DNA from: Notamacropus eugenii
Taxonomy: Eukaryota; Chordata; Mammalia; Diprotodontia; Macropodidae
Length of the DNA: 64,000 nt
Assembly: GCF_028372415.1 (NCBI RefSeq)
Contig: NC_092872.1
Span: 16,768,479 to 16,832,478 of the forward strand
Direction of reading: 5' to 3'
Made by a program: the position numbers and the translations under genes
The notes under the pieces: model-generated
What the model was told of the DNA's origin: nothing
Databases searched by the model: none
The model's input: only the letters and a program-made list of their open reading frames with translations
In this document: positions 34,881 to 46,585 of the stretch, piece after piece
Layout of the letters: each line of letters starts with the position of its first letter
Position numbering within the stretch: position 1 is the stretch's first letter

Positions 34881-35325
34881 CGTATTTTCATCTTGGTTTA
34901 TTTTAAGGGGAAGCTGAACTCATTTTTGAGCAATGGATTAAATAGAAGTTTTAACTGTCTCAATTAATCCTTACCTTTGTATCCGTCTTTCTTATGCAGA
35001 GAAGTTTTTGTGTGTTTGTAATTTGTTTGTTTCTTTTCGTAGCTTCTTTGTTTATTTGGTTTTAGGCTATTAAGCACTTTAGTCAAGGAGAGTCTCCAAA
35101 GTACAATGTGAAATGTAGAAACTATATTTTTGAGATGGTTTGTGGAGTTCATGTTTCTGGAGATAGTGACTCAAGTAAAACCACCATGCAGGTACTGGAG
35201 ATATAGTTGATATTAACAGATTGCCCTCACCTATGACGTATCTTTATATCTGGAAGAAATCTCAAGTTGTCTGACCTCTAAAGGAAATGAATCAACCAAG
35301 GTGACACAGTTAGCTCTTTCCATTA
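34881..35325. other. No recognised feature
   Basis: Nothing identifiable. A minus frame of 62 codons has no motif. Confidence 0.4.
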
Positions 35326-35329
35326 GAAG

Positions 35330-35500
35330 GAGACAGGGAAGGGATTGCTGCCTCCATTTTACAAATGACAAAATTGAGGCTCAGAATAACTAAATGAATT
35401 TATCCAGGGTAACACAGCTGGAAGTGCCATAGACACCAAAATCCATGGCTTGTGAAGAAGTCCAGTGGTCTTTCCACTAGACCATGCATTGATGCCTATA
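35330..35500 (-). repeat. MIR-type SINE
   Basis: 'ctccattttacaaatgacaa', 'aattgaggctcagaataact' and 'gtaacacagctggaagtgcc', then 'ggtctttccactagaccat'. Confidence 0.75.
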
Positions 35501-35647
35501 GACTTCTTATCTCTGATACTGTCTGATCCATGCCTTATCTTTTGTTTGTGTGTAAATTCCAGTAATTGAAAGCTTTAATTTAGAAGGAACAAATCCTCAA
35601 ATATAGTTTTTTATATCTGTATTTAACAGAAGTCCTCTTGAATTGAA

Positions 35648-35830
35648 AGGCAATATAGCATAATGGATAAAAAGACTCCTTTCAAGATAGCAGTTCTAGC
35701 CCCACCTCTGCCCCTGGGTGTGTCTTAACCTGCCCCTGGGTGTGTCTTAACCTGCCCCTGGGTGTGTCTTAACCTATCAGTGACCTAGGTAACCCCAAGA
35801 ATATAAATTACAGAGAAGATTCCCTATAGG
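35648..35830 (+). repeat. CORE-SINE head carrying a three-copy 22-bp tandem repeat
   Basis: The tRNA-like head 'caatatagcataatggataa' is followed by three perfect tandem copies of a 22-bp unit TGCCCCTGGGTGTGTCTTAACC at 35709-35730, 35731-35752 and 35753-35774. The unit sits where a SINE reads 'tgaccctgggcaagtcactt', so the array is likely a local expansion of that block. Confidence 0.8.
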
Positions 35831-37355
35831 CCCCTTCAACCTCACCTCTTCAGTTGGCATAGTAAATAAGTTTATAAGTAGCTAGTCTAAGGATAGATAG
35901 GTGAACCTCCATCCCTGGAGAATTTCTTTTTAAATGGGTTGCAATAAATCAATTAAAAATTTAATAAATTAGCTGGTAATTAATCTATACCAAGAGAATC
36001 ATAGGTTTGGTGCATATCCTTATCTATTGTTGTAATGACATCTTAACCTAAAGATATTTCCAATAGTGAGAATTTTAGACACCAAGAAACATGGGCTATT
36101 GGTGTTCTTGTAGAAGCATTCATATTATACCTCATGGATAGCTGTTTTCTCTGACTACCTAAAGCTAGAAATGAAAACATGAAAATATGGATAAAGAGAA
36201 CAAAAATATGTATACCAAATGCACATGAATTAGAATTTTGTTTGGGACAAAACTTATAGACTGAACAAGGTACTTTTAGGTTGCCATTGCAATAATTTCT
36301 CTGGACCACTAATGGTATGGAATGGCTGATCAACAAAAAAATAAGTGGAAAATATAAGTAAATCTAAGAAAAATATGTCTCAGAAAATCATAATAGATTG
36401 TAAAGAGAAATTTTAGATGCTGGGACATATGTTGCTACTTTTTTAATGTAAATATGAACCATGCCTTCCCGCAAAATATCTCATCTTGTCATCATCTGGT
36501 ACAGTTATCTTGGGCTGAATGGATATTGGTCAAATTCAACAGGGCATTATTCATCCTTATATAGTGCATGTTTGGCATGTGTTAGATGTTAAGAACCAAT
36601 AAACCTATGAACAGACTCTATCTTTGTGCAGGTAACTGTGATTTAAATTCTGTTTCAGTCTCTGTGGCCACCTTGTAACTTGAAGTTGTGCGACCAAATG
36701 AGTGTTAGGATTTAGGGTGCTCATTCATGAGGCCAATGCAAATTAAATCATACAAATTGATAAAATAAATGTGAGACTAAGATAATCAATAACAACAACA
36801 CAACTAACTTTTGACAACACCAAACAATGCTTTTATGGCATTTTTTTCTTAATCTATTCCCCCACACCTTATGTGCTTGATAAAAGCACTTTCTCCTAGG
36901 TGTAATGAAAATGGATAGACCATTTACAATGCCATTTGGCTTAATAGAATTCCCCTTTTCATTTTGTTACAGTCAGATGTGTAGGTCCTTTGTTTTTATT
37001 AAGAGACTTTGCCTGAGTCAATGTACACATGTATATATAGCAGGCAATTCTATTGATGAAAGACAACCAGCAGTTGAAAAGATGGAGACATTCCAGATAT
37101 GAATTGCTCTCACATTCTCAACATAAAACAAAGACCACTATGGATTACAACGAACAAGCTATTTGATATGAATACACACAGAGTAGAATGAGAATCAGTC
37201 AAGATTTTCATCTATATCCCTGGCAGACAGTTTCACCAGTGCTGAACAATCGGTAAAACACATTGAACCAGAGATAATGACATCCCTGAAATAAGAAAAA
37301 AAAAATGAAACAAATTGAAATCTTTGCCATGCAGCCTGGAGATTACCAACTCTGT
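35831..37355. other. No recognised feature
   Basis: About 1.5 kb of AT-rich sequence without a gene, RNA or nameable repeat. Frames of 65-97 codons on both strands have no recognisable motifs. Confidence 0.4.
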
Positions 37356-37359
37356 TGTT

Positions 37360-37700
37360 TGATCAAATGAACAAGCATATATTAAATGCCTTCTTTGTGA
37401 CAGGTACTTGACTAAGCACTGGGCATACAAAGAAACACAAAAAAGACCCTGCTCTCCAGAAGCTCACAGTCTAATGAGGAAGACAACATATAAAAAACCA
37501 TGTACAAATAAGATATAGAAAGGATAAATTGAAGATAATCTGTGGCAGGATGGGGGTTGTTCTAGTATTAGAGGGGATAGGGAAAAAAAAAAAAACCTTC
37601 TTACAAAAGGTAGGATTTTAGATAAGACTTGAAGATAAACAAGAGAACATGAGGAGAAAAAAAATTTCAGCCATGAGGGACCCAAAAATGACAAATTCTG
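37360..37700 (+). repeat. Dispersed repeat family B, long copy
   Basis: 'gaacaagcatatattaaatg', 'gacaggtacttgactaagc', 'actgggcatacaaagaaaca', 'ccagaagctcacagtctaat' and then 'aggtaggattttagataaga'. It extends further 3' than most copies. Confidence 0.7.
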
Positions 37701-37724
37701 ATTTGAAAGGGGCCAATCACATTA

Positions 37725-37885
37725 GTCAATTCAACTGTTTTCATTTACAGCTAAGGAACCAAGGCCAGTGCAGCTGAAGTGAGTTGCTCAAGGGCAAGTA
37801 TATAATTACGGGAGGCACTAAGATTTCATCCCTGGTCTTTTGACTCTGCATCTACTGTTCTTTCCATTGAATTATATAACCAGCT
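37725..37885 (-). repeat. MIR-type SINE
   Basis: 'cagctaaggaaccaaggcca', 'gtgagttgctcaagggcaag' and 'catccctggtcttttgactc'. Confidence 0.65.
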
Positions 37886-39335
37886 GTTTGAGGCCTCCTT
37901 ATTTAGGGAGAGGCACAGTAACTTATCCTCTTTCTATTAGCTTCTCTCCCATCAAAAACAAAACAGCAGAGAAAGATACCAACAAAAACAGAGCATAAAA
38001 ATTCCTGCAGCACAGATTTGGAGCCCATATACTTTGATGAGGTTTGGAATACCCAAGAAGAATGTACAAACTGATTACTCTATCAGATATGCATATACAT
38101 TTATTTTATGCCAAGGCTACAGAATGCAGTTCTATGGCTTATGACATTTTCAGGTCCTTTTGAGGACAATACACTATCTATCCATATAGATATAGCTCTA
38201 GATGATAGATATGCTTAAACACTCATATACATACTTGAGCTTTACATAGACTGATTGAGAAACTAAAACAAATTTCTTCTATCCCTCCATAATTTCCATG
38301 CTGTTTGTTCCTCTCTAACACTTAGGAAAGCTAAGTACATTGTTAACATGATTGTTTCAAAATGTACTTTTTCATATCAAGGAGATCAAAGGAAGAGCTG
38401 GTGAGAGATGGAACAGGATGGTAGGATTTGTGTTCTAAGTACATTCTTTTTTGTTTCACAAAGAGATTTCTCAAGAAAATTTCTTTTTAATTTGCTCACA
38501 TCTCACCTTAGAAGTGAATAAATCCATATAATAGATAGAAAATGCAAAAGTTGGGAATTAGCAGTTTAACTGAGGTTAATAGATGCCAGTATCTAAAGTT
38601 GCTTCTTTACTTGACATACAGTAAAGGAGAGCTCATTGGGAAATGTTTACCAGTGACAGCCTTTGAGAATATATATCAGTAGGCAATTTATCTCTGAAGT
38701 CATCTTTTATAAACCCTTTGATTTTGTTTATTCTTCTAATACTTGGTGTGACCAACTGGCACTGTATCCCTTCTTCCTATTCAACTAAAAATTATCATGT
38801 TATTCCATAAATGTCTATTGTTTCCCCAGTTAGGATTTTCTTTTCTTCTGTTCTTTTCTTCTATTTCCCTCTCCCAAAGAGCATTTAATATGGTCCCCCA
38901 TGATAGTCAATTTATCTGAAAGTTTAATGTACAGAGGAGGGCATCCATTAACCTGAAATATATGTTAATTCATTAATACTCACATTAAGTAATACTATGT
39001 GTAATTCACTGACTTTTATCCTCAAGAAGTAGACATTCTTTTAGAGGCGCATAACATTATAGGGTAGGTAGAATACAAGAGAGGGAACAATGACACAAAG
39101 AAGTAATCAGGCAAAGATGCTCTGGGAATATTTGAGGAAGGAGAAAGGATTATAGAACTTTGGGTAGAGAGATGGCAAGAAATCCGGAAAGGCTTGCTCC
39201 ATGGAAGAAGTGCCTTCCAGGAATGAGGCGAGTGGAGGCAAGAAATGGCCTGCTGAGATGAGGGGAAAAAGTGTTACATCTTGCAAAGCAATACAGCAAC
39301 ACTGCTGCAATGAAGAGTGAGCAAATGTGGAATTC
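37886..39335. other. No recognised feature
   Basis: About 1.45 kb with nothing I can name. Small frames are motif-free. Confidence 0.4.
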
Positions 39336-39339
39336 TGAT

Positions 39340-39530
39340 AGTCAACAAGCATTTATTAAGCACTTACTAAGCGTCAGGCATTGTGCAAAGATTTGGAGAT
39401 ACAAAGTAAGGGTAAAAACATCTCTTCCCTGGAAAAAGAAGTTTGTATTTGAATGAGGGAGACAACATACAAAATACTAGGTATATAAAATATAGAGAGT
39501 GGATGAAGGTATTGAAATGGGAAGGTATTT
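39340..39530 (+). repeat. Dispersed repeat family B
   Basis: 'gtcaacaagcatttattaag', 'cacttactaagcgtcaggca', 'ttgtgcaaagatttggagat' and 'gagggagacaacatacaaaa'. Confidence 0.72.
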
Positions 39531-39643
39531 GCAGCTAAGTAGTTAAATGCAGTATGTATCCTGCACAAAGGCTTTCTGATAGGCTTCGGCCTTTCCCTAT
39601 ACAGCATAGATAGCTTCTCACTGACTATGAAAGACCAGTAAGA

Positions 39644-39693
39644 TGGATGGAAGGAAAGGAGGAAGGAAGGAAAGAAAGAAGGAGAGAACAAAG
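39644..39693. repeat. (GGAA)n microsatellite
   Basis: GGAA, GGAT and GAAA units in a row. Confidence 0.85.
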
Positions 39694-39737
39694 GGAAACC
39701 AAAAGAAATTTTAAAAAATATAAGAATTTTAAAAAAT

Positions 39738-39916
39738 TGTGTCCTGAGGTCCCATTAGGTGGCACAATGAGTAGAAGACCAGACCTGGAGTCAGGATGAT
39801 CTGAGTTCAAATCCAACCTCAGACACTTGACACACTTACCAGCTATCTGATCTTGAGCAAGTCGCTTAACCCCAATTGCCTTGGCTTCCTCCCTCCAAAA
39901 AAAAAAATGTGTCCTG
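39738..39916 (+). repeat. WSINE1/SINE1-type marsupial SINE with target-site duplication
   Basis: The 9-bp word TGTGTCCTG occurs at 39738-39746 and 39908-39916 and flanks the insertion. The body has an A-box-like 'ggcacaatgagtagaagac', a B-box 'gagttcaaatccaacctc', 'gatcttgagcaagtcgctta' and the diagnostic 'aaccccaattgcctt' end before a poly(A) tail at about 39896-39907. This is a tRNA-derived, RNA polymerase III-type SINE mobilised by L1-type machinery. Confidence 0.87.
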
Positions 39917-40550
39917 GCTTCAGTAAATACCTGTTTTGTACTCTTTCCAAGGATTTCATCTCAGGAAAGTCATTATTTAGCTATGACAAGGATGCTTGAT
40001 TTGTTTGCCATTTGCAATTTTCTGTGAGAACCTTCCAATATAGTGACCTCACACTTCTTGAAGATCATGTACTTATCACTTCTATTATCCATCAGTTAGG
40101 CATATTCCTTTCCACTTAAAGATGTAGTATGAAACTTTGCAGTACTTTAAAGATCTATATTTTCATTGAGCTATAGGTATTTCCTCCACTGATCTCCATA
40201 TAACAATTCCTCCATAACTTACTGTGTACATTTCACCAATTTCCGGGGCTGACAAATGAATCATCCTGGAGATAGACCTCAGCAAATTTAGTTTAGCTGG
40301 ACTTCAGACAACAGTTCATCAACTGATCCCATATTTGTACTGGAAAGAGTTTCTTGCTTAAGTCAAAAGTAATTAATCTTAATTTTTGTTTTAATAATTT
40401 GATGGGAAACTCATAGAACCTCTTTTATATACTTCAAGGTGGCAAAATTAAGTCTAGTCACCATTGTTCTACTTTAAGAATTTGGATTTTATTATTTTCA
40501 TTTAGTCCATCCGTGATTCCAGGGTTTAGGGATGGAAATTATCATGTTAG
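39917..40550. other. No recognised feature
   Basis: Nothing identifiable. Confidence 0.4.
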
Positions 40551-40554
40551 AAAA

Positions 40555-40765
40555 GCAACACTGGAGTAGACTTCAGAAAGTCTGGATTGAAGTTGCAGCT
40601 CCAGACATTTAATGACTGTATGACTATGGTCAAATCACTCAGCCTAACTAAGATTTGATGTCTGCTTCTATAAAATTGACATAATAATGCTAAGTTCATA
40701 GGGTTGTAAAGAGGGTGAGCGCATTGGATGCTTCATATAAATGTGATATAGTATTGTTAATTAAT
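40555..40765 (+). repeat. MIR/CORE-SINE
   Basis: 'cactggagtagacttcagaa', 'ctatggtcaaatcactcag', 'ctataaaattgacataataa' and 'catagggttgtaaagagggt', ending 'catataaatgtgatatagta'. Confidence 0.75.
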
Positions 40766-41820
40766 TTTTCAAATTGGACATTTGAAAAATTTCTCAAGAC
40801 TTTAAAAACAAACTACTTTCACCATCAAGGAGAGTAGAAGAACCACTCTTGGTTACTAACATCACAGTCCCTGACTAAAGAGAACAATGAGGGAGAAAGC
40901 AGTCAGATTGGATTAAGTATATAAAGCAGAGATTCGTGCTGGAGACATAATTGTAAGAGCACTGAATAATTAATATACACAGTATATGAAGGAAAAGAAA
41001 ATAGCTAACTTGTGGGGGGGGAAATCTCAGAGCTTCCTAATACCAAAAATCAATGACAGAAAACATCACCAATTCCTTAACTATATATCTTTTCTCCTAT
41101 ACAAATTTTCATTTCAGTCACATCTACATAACGAGTAGGGAACAGGCAGTGTTGATATTTAATGATGAACCATATCTTCATCATATTTCAATTGATACAA
41201 AAGTATCAAAAAGTATTTCCAAAGGTCTTCAGATTGTGTTGTTCTTGATCATAAAAATCAAGATTTGATTAAGCGCAGCAAAACATTACTTCAGGGTACT
41301 TTACCAACAAAATTTCTCCCACCCACACATCAAAATCATTCCATATTCCGTGAAATATAGGATAGAAATCACCCAATATAAAGACCCTCTGATATGAAGA
41401 TTAAGCAATGCATAAAACAGAAAGTTTTATGGCTTTAGTTATTTTGTTAGAAGGCATCTAATATCTAGTGAAGAACTCAAGTTGAAGAATGTTTCTATAT
41501 GGATGGGAAAGTCTTACAGGTAGGCATCTCTTTATTTTTCACATGGATGCTCTTCTTTGGGCTTCACTATCATGTCCTCAGGATCCTCAACATCCTGCAA
41601 GATCACATCAGCTTCTATACTCATGCCTCACCAATATTCTCTACCCTTCTGATTGGAGGGCAGAAATGAAGAGCAAGTCCCCAAACCTCCATATAAAGAA
41701 GATTCCAAAAGCAGCCATCTCTTAATTTCCCACTCAGTTACACTCTTTTGTAGTTCTCCATTATGACCCAATGTCAAATACCTCTGTTCTCTTTCAGCTT
41801 CCTTTTTCATATTACCTTCA
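40766..41820. other. No recognised feature
   Basis: Nothing identifiable. A G-run lies at 41013-41020. Frames at 41053, 41489 and 41628 have no motifs. Confidence 0.4.
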
Positions 41821-41824
41821 CCCA

Positions 41825-41945
41825 TTAAATTATAAGTTCCTTTTGGGCAGGAGCTGTCTTTATCATATTTGCATCCTAAATGTTTGGCACAATGTCTCAC
41901 AAGAGTAGGTATTTTAATTAATACATATTTGACTGACTGGTCCTA
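41825..41945 (+). repeat. L2/CR1-type LINE 3' tail
   Basis: 'attataagttccttttgggc', 'aggagctgtctttatcatat', 'gtttggcacaatgtctcaca' and 'tatttgactgactgg' follow the order of an L2-type tail. Confidence 0.7.
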
Positions 41946-42635
41946 ATTTTGTAGCTATTATGTTATTTTCATCAAAACCAGATATTGTAGATCCTACTGG
42001 AAGAGATCTGCAACCACTCAAAATAGCTAGGGCATACCATTCACATGAAAAAAACCAAATGGATAAAGAATGTTTGTAGCACAGATCATTACATGCATTA
42101 GGATAGAAAGCATATAGAGTTTGTCAATTACAATATGGCAAGTTAAACAAGAAGATTGATTGCCTTTGAAAAATTTCAAACCTTTGTTAATGACCCAAAG
42201 TTTCCCAGGGAAACAAAGGCCCATAATTTAATAAGAATGTTCTATTGTTATTTCCAAATGACAACAAGACAAAACGTACAGCAGTCTCAGAAGAATGAAA
42301 AAAGCTAGTTTTACATAGAAAGCAATGGACCTGTGAGCAAAATACTTCATAAAGTCAATCAAGATCATGAAGAGGATTATTTTTTTACCATCATAAATTA
42401 AATCTATGGAAGGAAAAGAAGATGGACTGCTCATTTGTTGGGGGTAAAAGATGCCTTATGGACAGCTCCAGAGTTCCACTGTTACCTTCACAATGTTAGG
42501 AGAAAGCAACAAAGACCTCCTGTATGCTGGACTAACTTTTTTTGGTGACCTTATGGAAGGACATGAACAAAGAATACAGGGTGGTCAAGCATAGAATTGT
42601 TGTCTTCTGCATCCCATAAGAATGGGTTTATAGAT
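41946..42635. other. Mostly unrecognised; possible RTE 3' piece
   Basis: At 42425-42600 'ggactgctcatttgttggg' and 'gacctcctgtatgctggact', then 'ttatggaaggacatgaacaa', recall the C-terminal part of RTE-type LINE ORFs. The match is too weak for a firm call. Confidence 0.3.
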
Positions 42636-42639
42636 GCAT

Positions 42640-42765
42640 CTGAATATTTGAGTACATACTAGGTATTTTCCTAGATTCTAGGGAAACAAATTAAAAATGA
42701 CAGTTTCTGTCCCTACAATGCTTATGTTCTATTGAAGGTAGGTAGAGGAGCCACAACATATACAC
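42640..42765 (+). repeat. Dispersed repeat family B-like
   Basis: 'gagtacatactaggtatttt', 'cctagattctagggaaacaa' and 'ctgtccctacaatgcttatg' follow the family-B order. Confidence 0.45.
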
Positions 42766-44030
42766 AAAGAAGTAAATGCAAGTTATATACAGATAAAATT
42801 CAATGCATTTTTAAAAGACTGATGGCCACTAACAAGCAAAGGGCTAATATTAGGAAAGACCCTATATTAGAGTCAAGTGAAACTGGAGCTGAGCTCAAAG
42901 TATGGCTAAAGTAGTAGAAGTAAAAAAGGAGAGTAGATTCTAGGCGTAGATGTTGGTTTGTTCAAAGACACAGAGATGTGAGGAGTTTTGTGTCCAAGGA
43001 AGAGCAAATAGTTCCCCAAGAGAGAGAAACCGAGAAAAAGAAAACAGATTTTGGAGTGCAGACATGAAGAGGAGCCAATGCCTCAACATGTTCCTGATTC
43101 TCAGCTTGCCTCCCCTGAGACTTCAGGGCATTTCTCTTTGTATGAATTCAACTCTTGGTTGAGCTAAGATATCTTGCCATCAATGACAGAGCTCATTAAA
43201 TTTGCATCTTGTCTAGTGTATTCTAACTAGATAACTTCTCTGATTTCTGCTTACTCTCTGATTGGATAAGTGTGGCTTTACTCACTATTTCTTGTGATGG
43301 TCTTTAGGGTAGCAAGCATTTTGATGGGAAGAGGTTAAACCTTTAGATATAAACTTGGAATACCCCTTCTTTAAGTTAGCTATGATGAAAGCAGCTTACA
43401 TATGACAGAAAATAAAAGTTACCTTGAACTAGCAATAGAGGTTAAGAAAGATATAATCCCAGTCTAGTACCCTCCATACCTCTTGAGGTGGGGAAGAATT
43501 CACTTTGTGACCTTTGGCTGGGTAGACGTGAAAGTTTCCCTTCAAGAGGGAGGGACAAATTTCTTAGATATCTTATCAAAATCTCACTGTATGAGCAATA
43601 TTTGGATAAATTTCATATGGTCATACATGTAGTCTCTACAGGCAACATATACCATACATATTCAATCAGAGGAACTAAAAATAATAGAAATGGTGTAGAT
43701 ACAATATTCCTGAATTAAGGGAAGAAATTTATAAAAAAATTCATGATATTCCACTAGATAAGAGATAACGATATGAACTGGATGATAATTGAATTTAGTA
43801 GATTCAGAACTCATTAAATAACTGACCCAAAGAATGCTGAATAAGTGGGTTTGTACCATGAGTGTAATTCTCTAGAAGCTTGTCCAAGGCACTTGTGCCT
43901 GCAACTATTTTGTTTAACATTATTTTTTTAAAAAATTAACAATCCTTTGACTAAGGCAAGATAACTAAATTCAGAAGTGGTATGAATCAGAAGGAAATTG
44001 ATTGGAGACAGTGAACACACTGGATCCTAA
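42766..44030. other. No recognised feature
   Basis: About 1.26 kb with nothing I can name. Frames of 60-76 codons have no recognisable domain. Confidence 0.4.
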
Positions 44031-44034
44031 AACA

Positions 44035-44155
44035 GTAGTGGAATGTAAGTTCCTTGAGTATAAGAACTCATTTAGTTTTTATTTTTGTATATCCGTAGCC
44101 TAGCATAAAGTCTCGCATGTAATAGATTTTCAAAAGTGTTTCTTGGTATCCCCAA
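44035..44155 (+). repeat. L2-type LINE 3' tail
   Basis: 'ggaatgtaagttccttgagt', 'ttttgtatatccgtagccta' and 'gcataaagtctcgcatgtaa' give the usual tail order. Confidence 0.6.
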
Positions 44156-44169
44156 ACTGTGTGGGATAG

Positions 44170-44770
44170 CATGACACCTTCCCCCCCTACTCAAATAGAC
44201 TGCTCAGAGGTGTCTCAAAGTAAAAACAGAAAATCTCCTTTATTCAGTTCTCAAGAGAAGTGGGTGGTCCCTTTACCAGTAAAGCTGGAGTCAGGAGGCA
44301 TCTTACACAAGTAGAATAGCAACTCATACAGACCCTGACACAGAAGTCCCCCTCCCACTGCTGACCATTATTCTCATTGGCTGAAAAGCAAGGTCTCACA
44401 TTCTAGGGGCAAAATCTAACCAATCCCTTTTGGAACCTGGTTCAAATTTCCTGCTCCCTGACCCTTACAAAGCCCCCCAAATACCCGTCATCAAATGCAA
44501 ATTAGGCATTGAAAACATATGCAAATGAAGCATTGACAACATGCAAATTGGACATGGAGAACTTATGCAAATCAGATGGACCAAAGTGAGGATTGCAGAC
44601 TGTGTGCGCATATGCAAAGTAGGTATTGAGGAGTTAGTGAGCCATAGCCAATCATTGATCCTAAAGCACTGCAAAACCTTATGTGGAAATCATTTGACTC
44701 TGGAGGAATCGAAAACCTGGGCTTAAGATCTCTTCTACTCTAGGGAGGAGTCTCATACCCCTGAGAAGTC
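44170..44770 (-). mobile_element. Solo LTR of an endogenous retrovirus with octamer array
   Basis: In minus orientation, U3 (about 44760 to 44270) carries CCAAT boxes ('cagccaatgag' near 44372-44382, 'gattggttagatt' near 44416-44428 and a third near 44645) and an array of octamer motifs. A canonical polyadenylation signal AATAAA lies at 44239-44244 on the minus strand, and a short U5 reads 'ctgtttttactttgagac'. The LTR ends near 44170 with GGTGTCA on the minus strand. The upper boundary is approximate. Low-quality minus and plus frames of 61-69 codons in U3 are not genes. No internal retroviral sequence is adjacent, so it is a recombined solo LTR. Confidence 0.75.
44495..44629 (-). promoter_or_regulatory. 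Array of octamer (POU-factor) motifs in the LTR U3
   Basis: Four exact ATGCAAAT words occur on the plus strand at 44495-44502, 44519-44526, 44541-44548 and 44575-44582. A fifth, one base off (ATGCAAAG), is at 44622-44629. All share one orientation, reading ATTTGCAT in the LTR sense. The first three sit at 22-24 bp spacing within 'TGCAAAT..GGCATTGA'-type repeats. POU proteins such as OCT1 and OCT4 bind this motif. Confidence 0.75.
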
Positions 44771-45275
44771 TTCACTAAATCTGTTCCCATTCAAAACCAA
44801 TTCAACAAGTATTTTATAAAATAATCGAGGTCTATTAGTCTATTAAGGAAGTGGAGTTTGATGTTTAAAACATTTCGCATGCCAATCCGAAAAATATCAG
44901 ATTTGTGTTGCTGGGGAGGTAGGGTGGGAGAGAGTGGAAATAACTAAAATCAAAGGTCAGAAGTCCAATAATCCTTAGAGCACAGAAGTAGTTTGTGTAT
45001 ATCTCACTGAGTAATACCGTGCCAGGAAAGAGATCTGTTCTGCTATTGAATTTTCATTATCTCTTTAGTAAAGGCTGATAATTTGCATTGGTAGAAGTTT
45101 ACTCCCTAGGAGGAAACAAAACAAAACACAAGGCAGAGTCCTAGATAACATGCTTTAGGTCAAGAAGTTTAAACTTTGGGATTACTGAAACTTCAATGTG
45201 CATCTCATATGCTACAACTGATGAAGTATTAGAGCATAGATTGATTCTCTCCAAAAATAGACGTTTTTAAATGAG
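44771..45275. other. No recognised feature
   Basis: Nothing identifiable. Confidence 0.4.
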
Positions 45276-45279
45276 GGCC

Positions 45280-45535
45280 CTTTTTACAAGAATAGATTTC
45301 AGAGGGGTCTATGAACTTGAGAAGAACAAAAATACAAATTTATTTCAATGTCATTGCTTCCTTTGTCATTTTATGAATTTTAAAATATTCTTCAAAGAAG
45401 AATTCCATGGGTTTCATCAGGCTGCCAAAGCGGTGTAGAAGGCATACAAAAAGATGGAGAACGTTTGACTTAGTGTTTTGTAATGGGTCCTGGGACTTCA
45501 CATGCAATAAAGTTTGAAAATCACTGCCTTAGATA
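45280..45535 (+). repeat. Nonautonomous hAT-type DNA transposon
   Basis: 'ggggtctatgaacttgagaa', 'tttcaatgtcattgcttcct', 'cattttatgaattttaaaat' and 'ccatgggtttcatcaggctg', then 'ccaaagcggtgtagaaggc', follow the order of a mammal-wide hAT-Charlie-like element. The copy at 49430-49650 is the same family in reverse. Confidence 0.6.
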
Positions 45536-45654
45536 AAAGGTATGCAGGTGCACAATATAGTTTAATACAGTTCAATAATGTAGTTTAATGCTCTATGTAG
45601 TTTAATAACTGAATATGGAGTTAGAGAACCTGGGTTTAAATTTGACTCTACTAG

Positions 45655-46068
45655 TAGAAACAGTTAGTTGACTAAATGGCTAGAGAACTGCTCTTAGAAC
45701 CAGGCAGACCTGGGTTCAAACCCAGCCTCTGAAACTTCATGGGGAAAACTTTGTCTGCCTCCATTTCCTCAATTGTAAAATAAAGAAAAAAAGTATGACC
45801 TACCTCTCAGAGTGCTTATGAGGGTTAAATGGGGTAATACCTGTAAAGTGCATAATATAATAGGTATTTAGTAAATGCTTATTTCCTTCCTTTTCTATTC
45901 ACCAACCCTGTGGCTTTCACAAGCCACACTGACAAGATCACTTTTATGGGCTTTAGTTTCTTCCTTTGTAAAATAAGGGAGTTAGGCAATATGACATGTA
46001 GGATCCCATACCTTCTGGCTTTAAAGTTAGTATAATTCTCTTGAAATGTATTGTTTTTAAGGTTGTCA
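45655..46068 (+). repeat. CORE-SINE followed by MIR
   Basis: 45655-45890: 'actaaatggctagagaactg', 'cagacctgggttcaaaccca' (B-box), 'ctccatttcctcaattgtaa' and 'taatacctgtaaagtgcata'. 45895-46068: 'gctttagtttcttcctttgt' with 'gggagttaggcaatatgac', a second MIR-type copy. Confidence 0.78.
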
Positions 46069-46484
46069 AAAGCTGTTGAATACACTGGGATACGTAATGC
46101 CATTTGTTGTACAGAGGGGGAAAATCACATTAAAATGTACTGAAATGCATGTAATAAAATGAGAGGAGTATAAGTAGTCATTTTAAATGTTTTTGAACAA
46201 TTATACCTGAGAATATGCCTCATTGTTTATAATAACTTAATTAAAATTATAGACATATTGTATAATTATATAAAATTACAGACAGTTATATGAATTATTC
46301 CTTTGTTTGAGGTTCACATGCCCAGGAGATACTTTGGAAAATAGAAACAGCACATTAAAATGTCTCATAGTACAAGTAGGCTGTTCATGTGGAGGGTAGA
46401 ATTATAGAACGTCAGAGTTGACTGGGAGCTGAGCGGTAACATAACGTGCTATAGCTGAATAACCTCACTGAGAAGAATGAGGAG

Positions 46485-46585
46485 GCCTCATTTTCCTATT
46501 TGAAAGAACCATATACAAAGTTTAACACAGGTCCTGGCACACAGTAGACATTTAATATGTTTACTGAATGAATGAATTTCTGAAT
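46485..46585 (+). repeat. MIR/L2 tail
   Basis: 'gtcctggcacacagtagaca' followed by 'tttactgaatgaatgaattt'. Confidence 0.65.
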
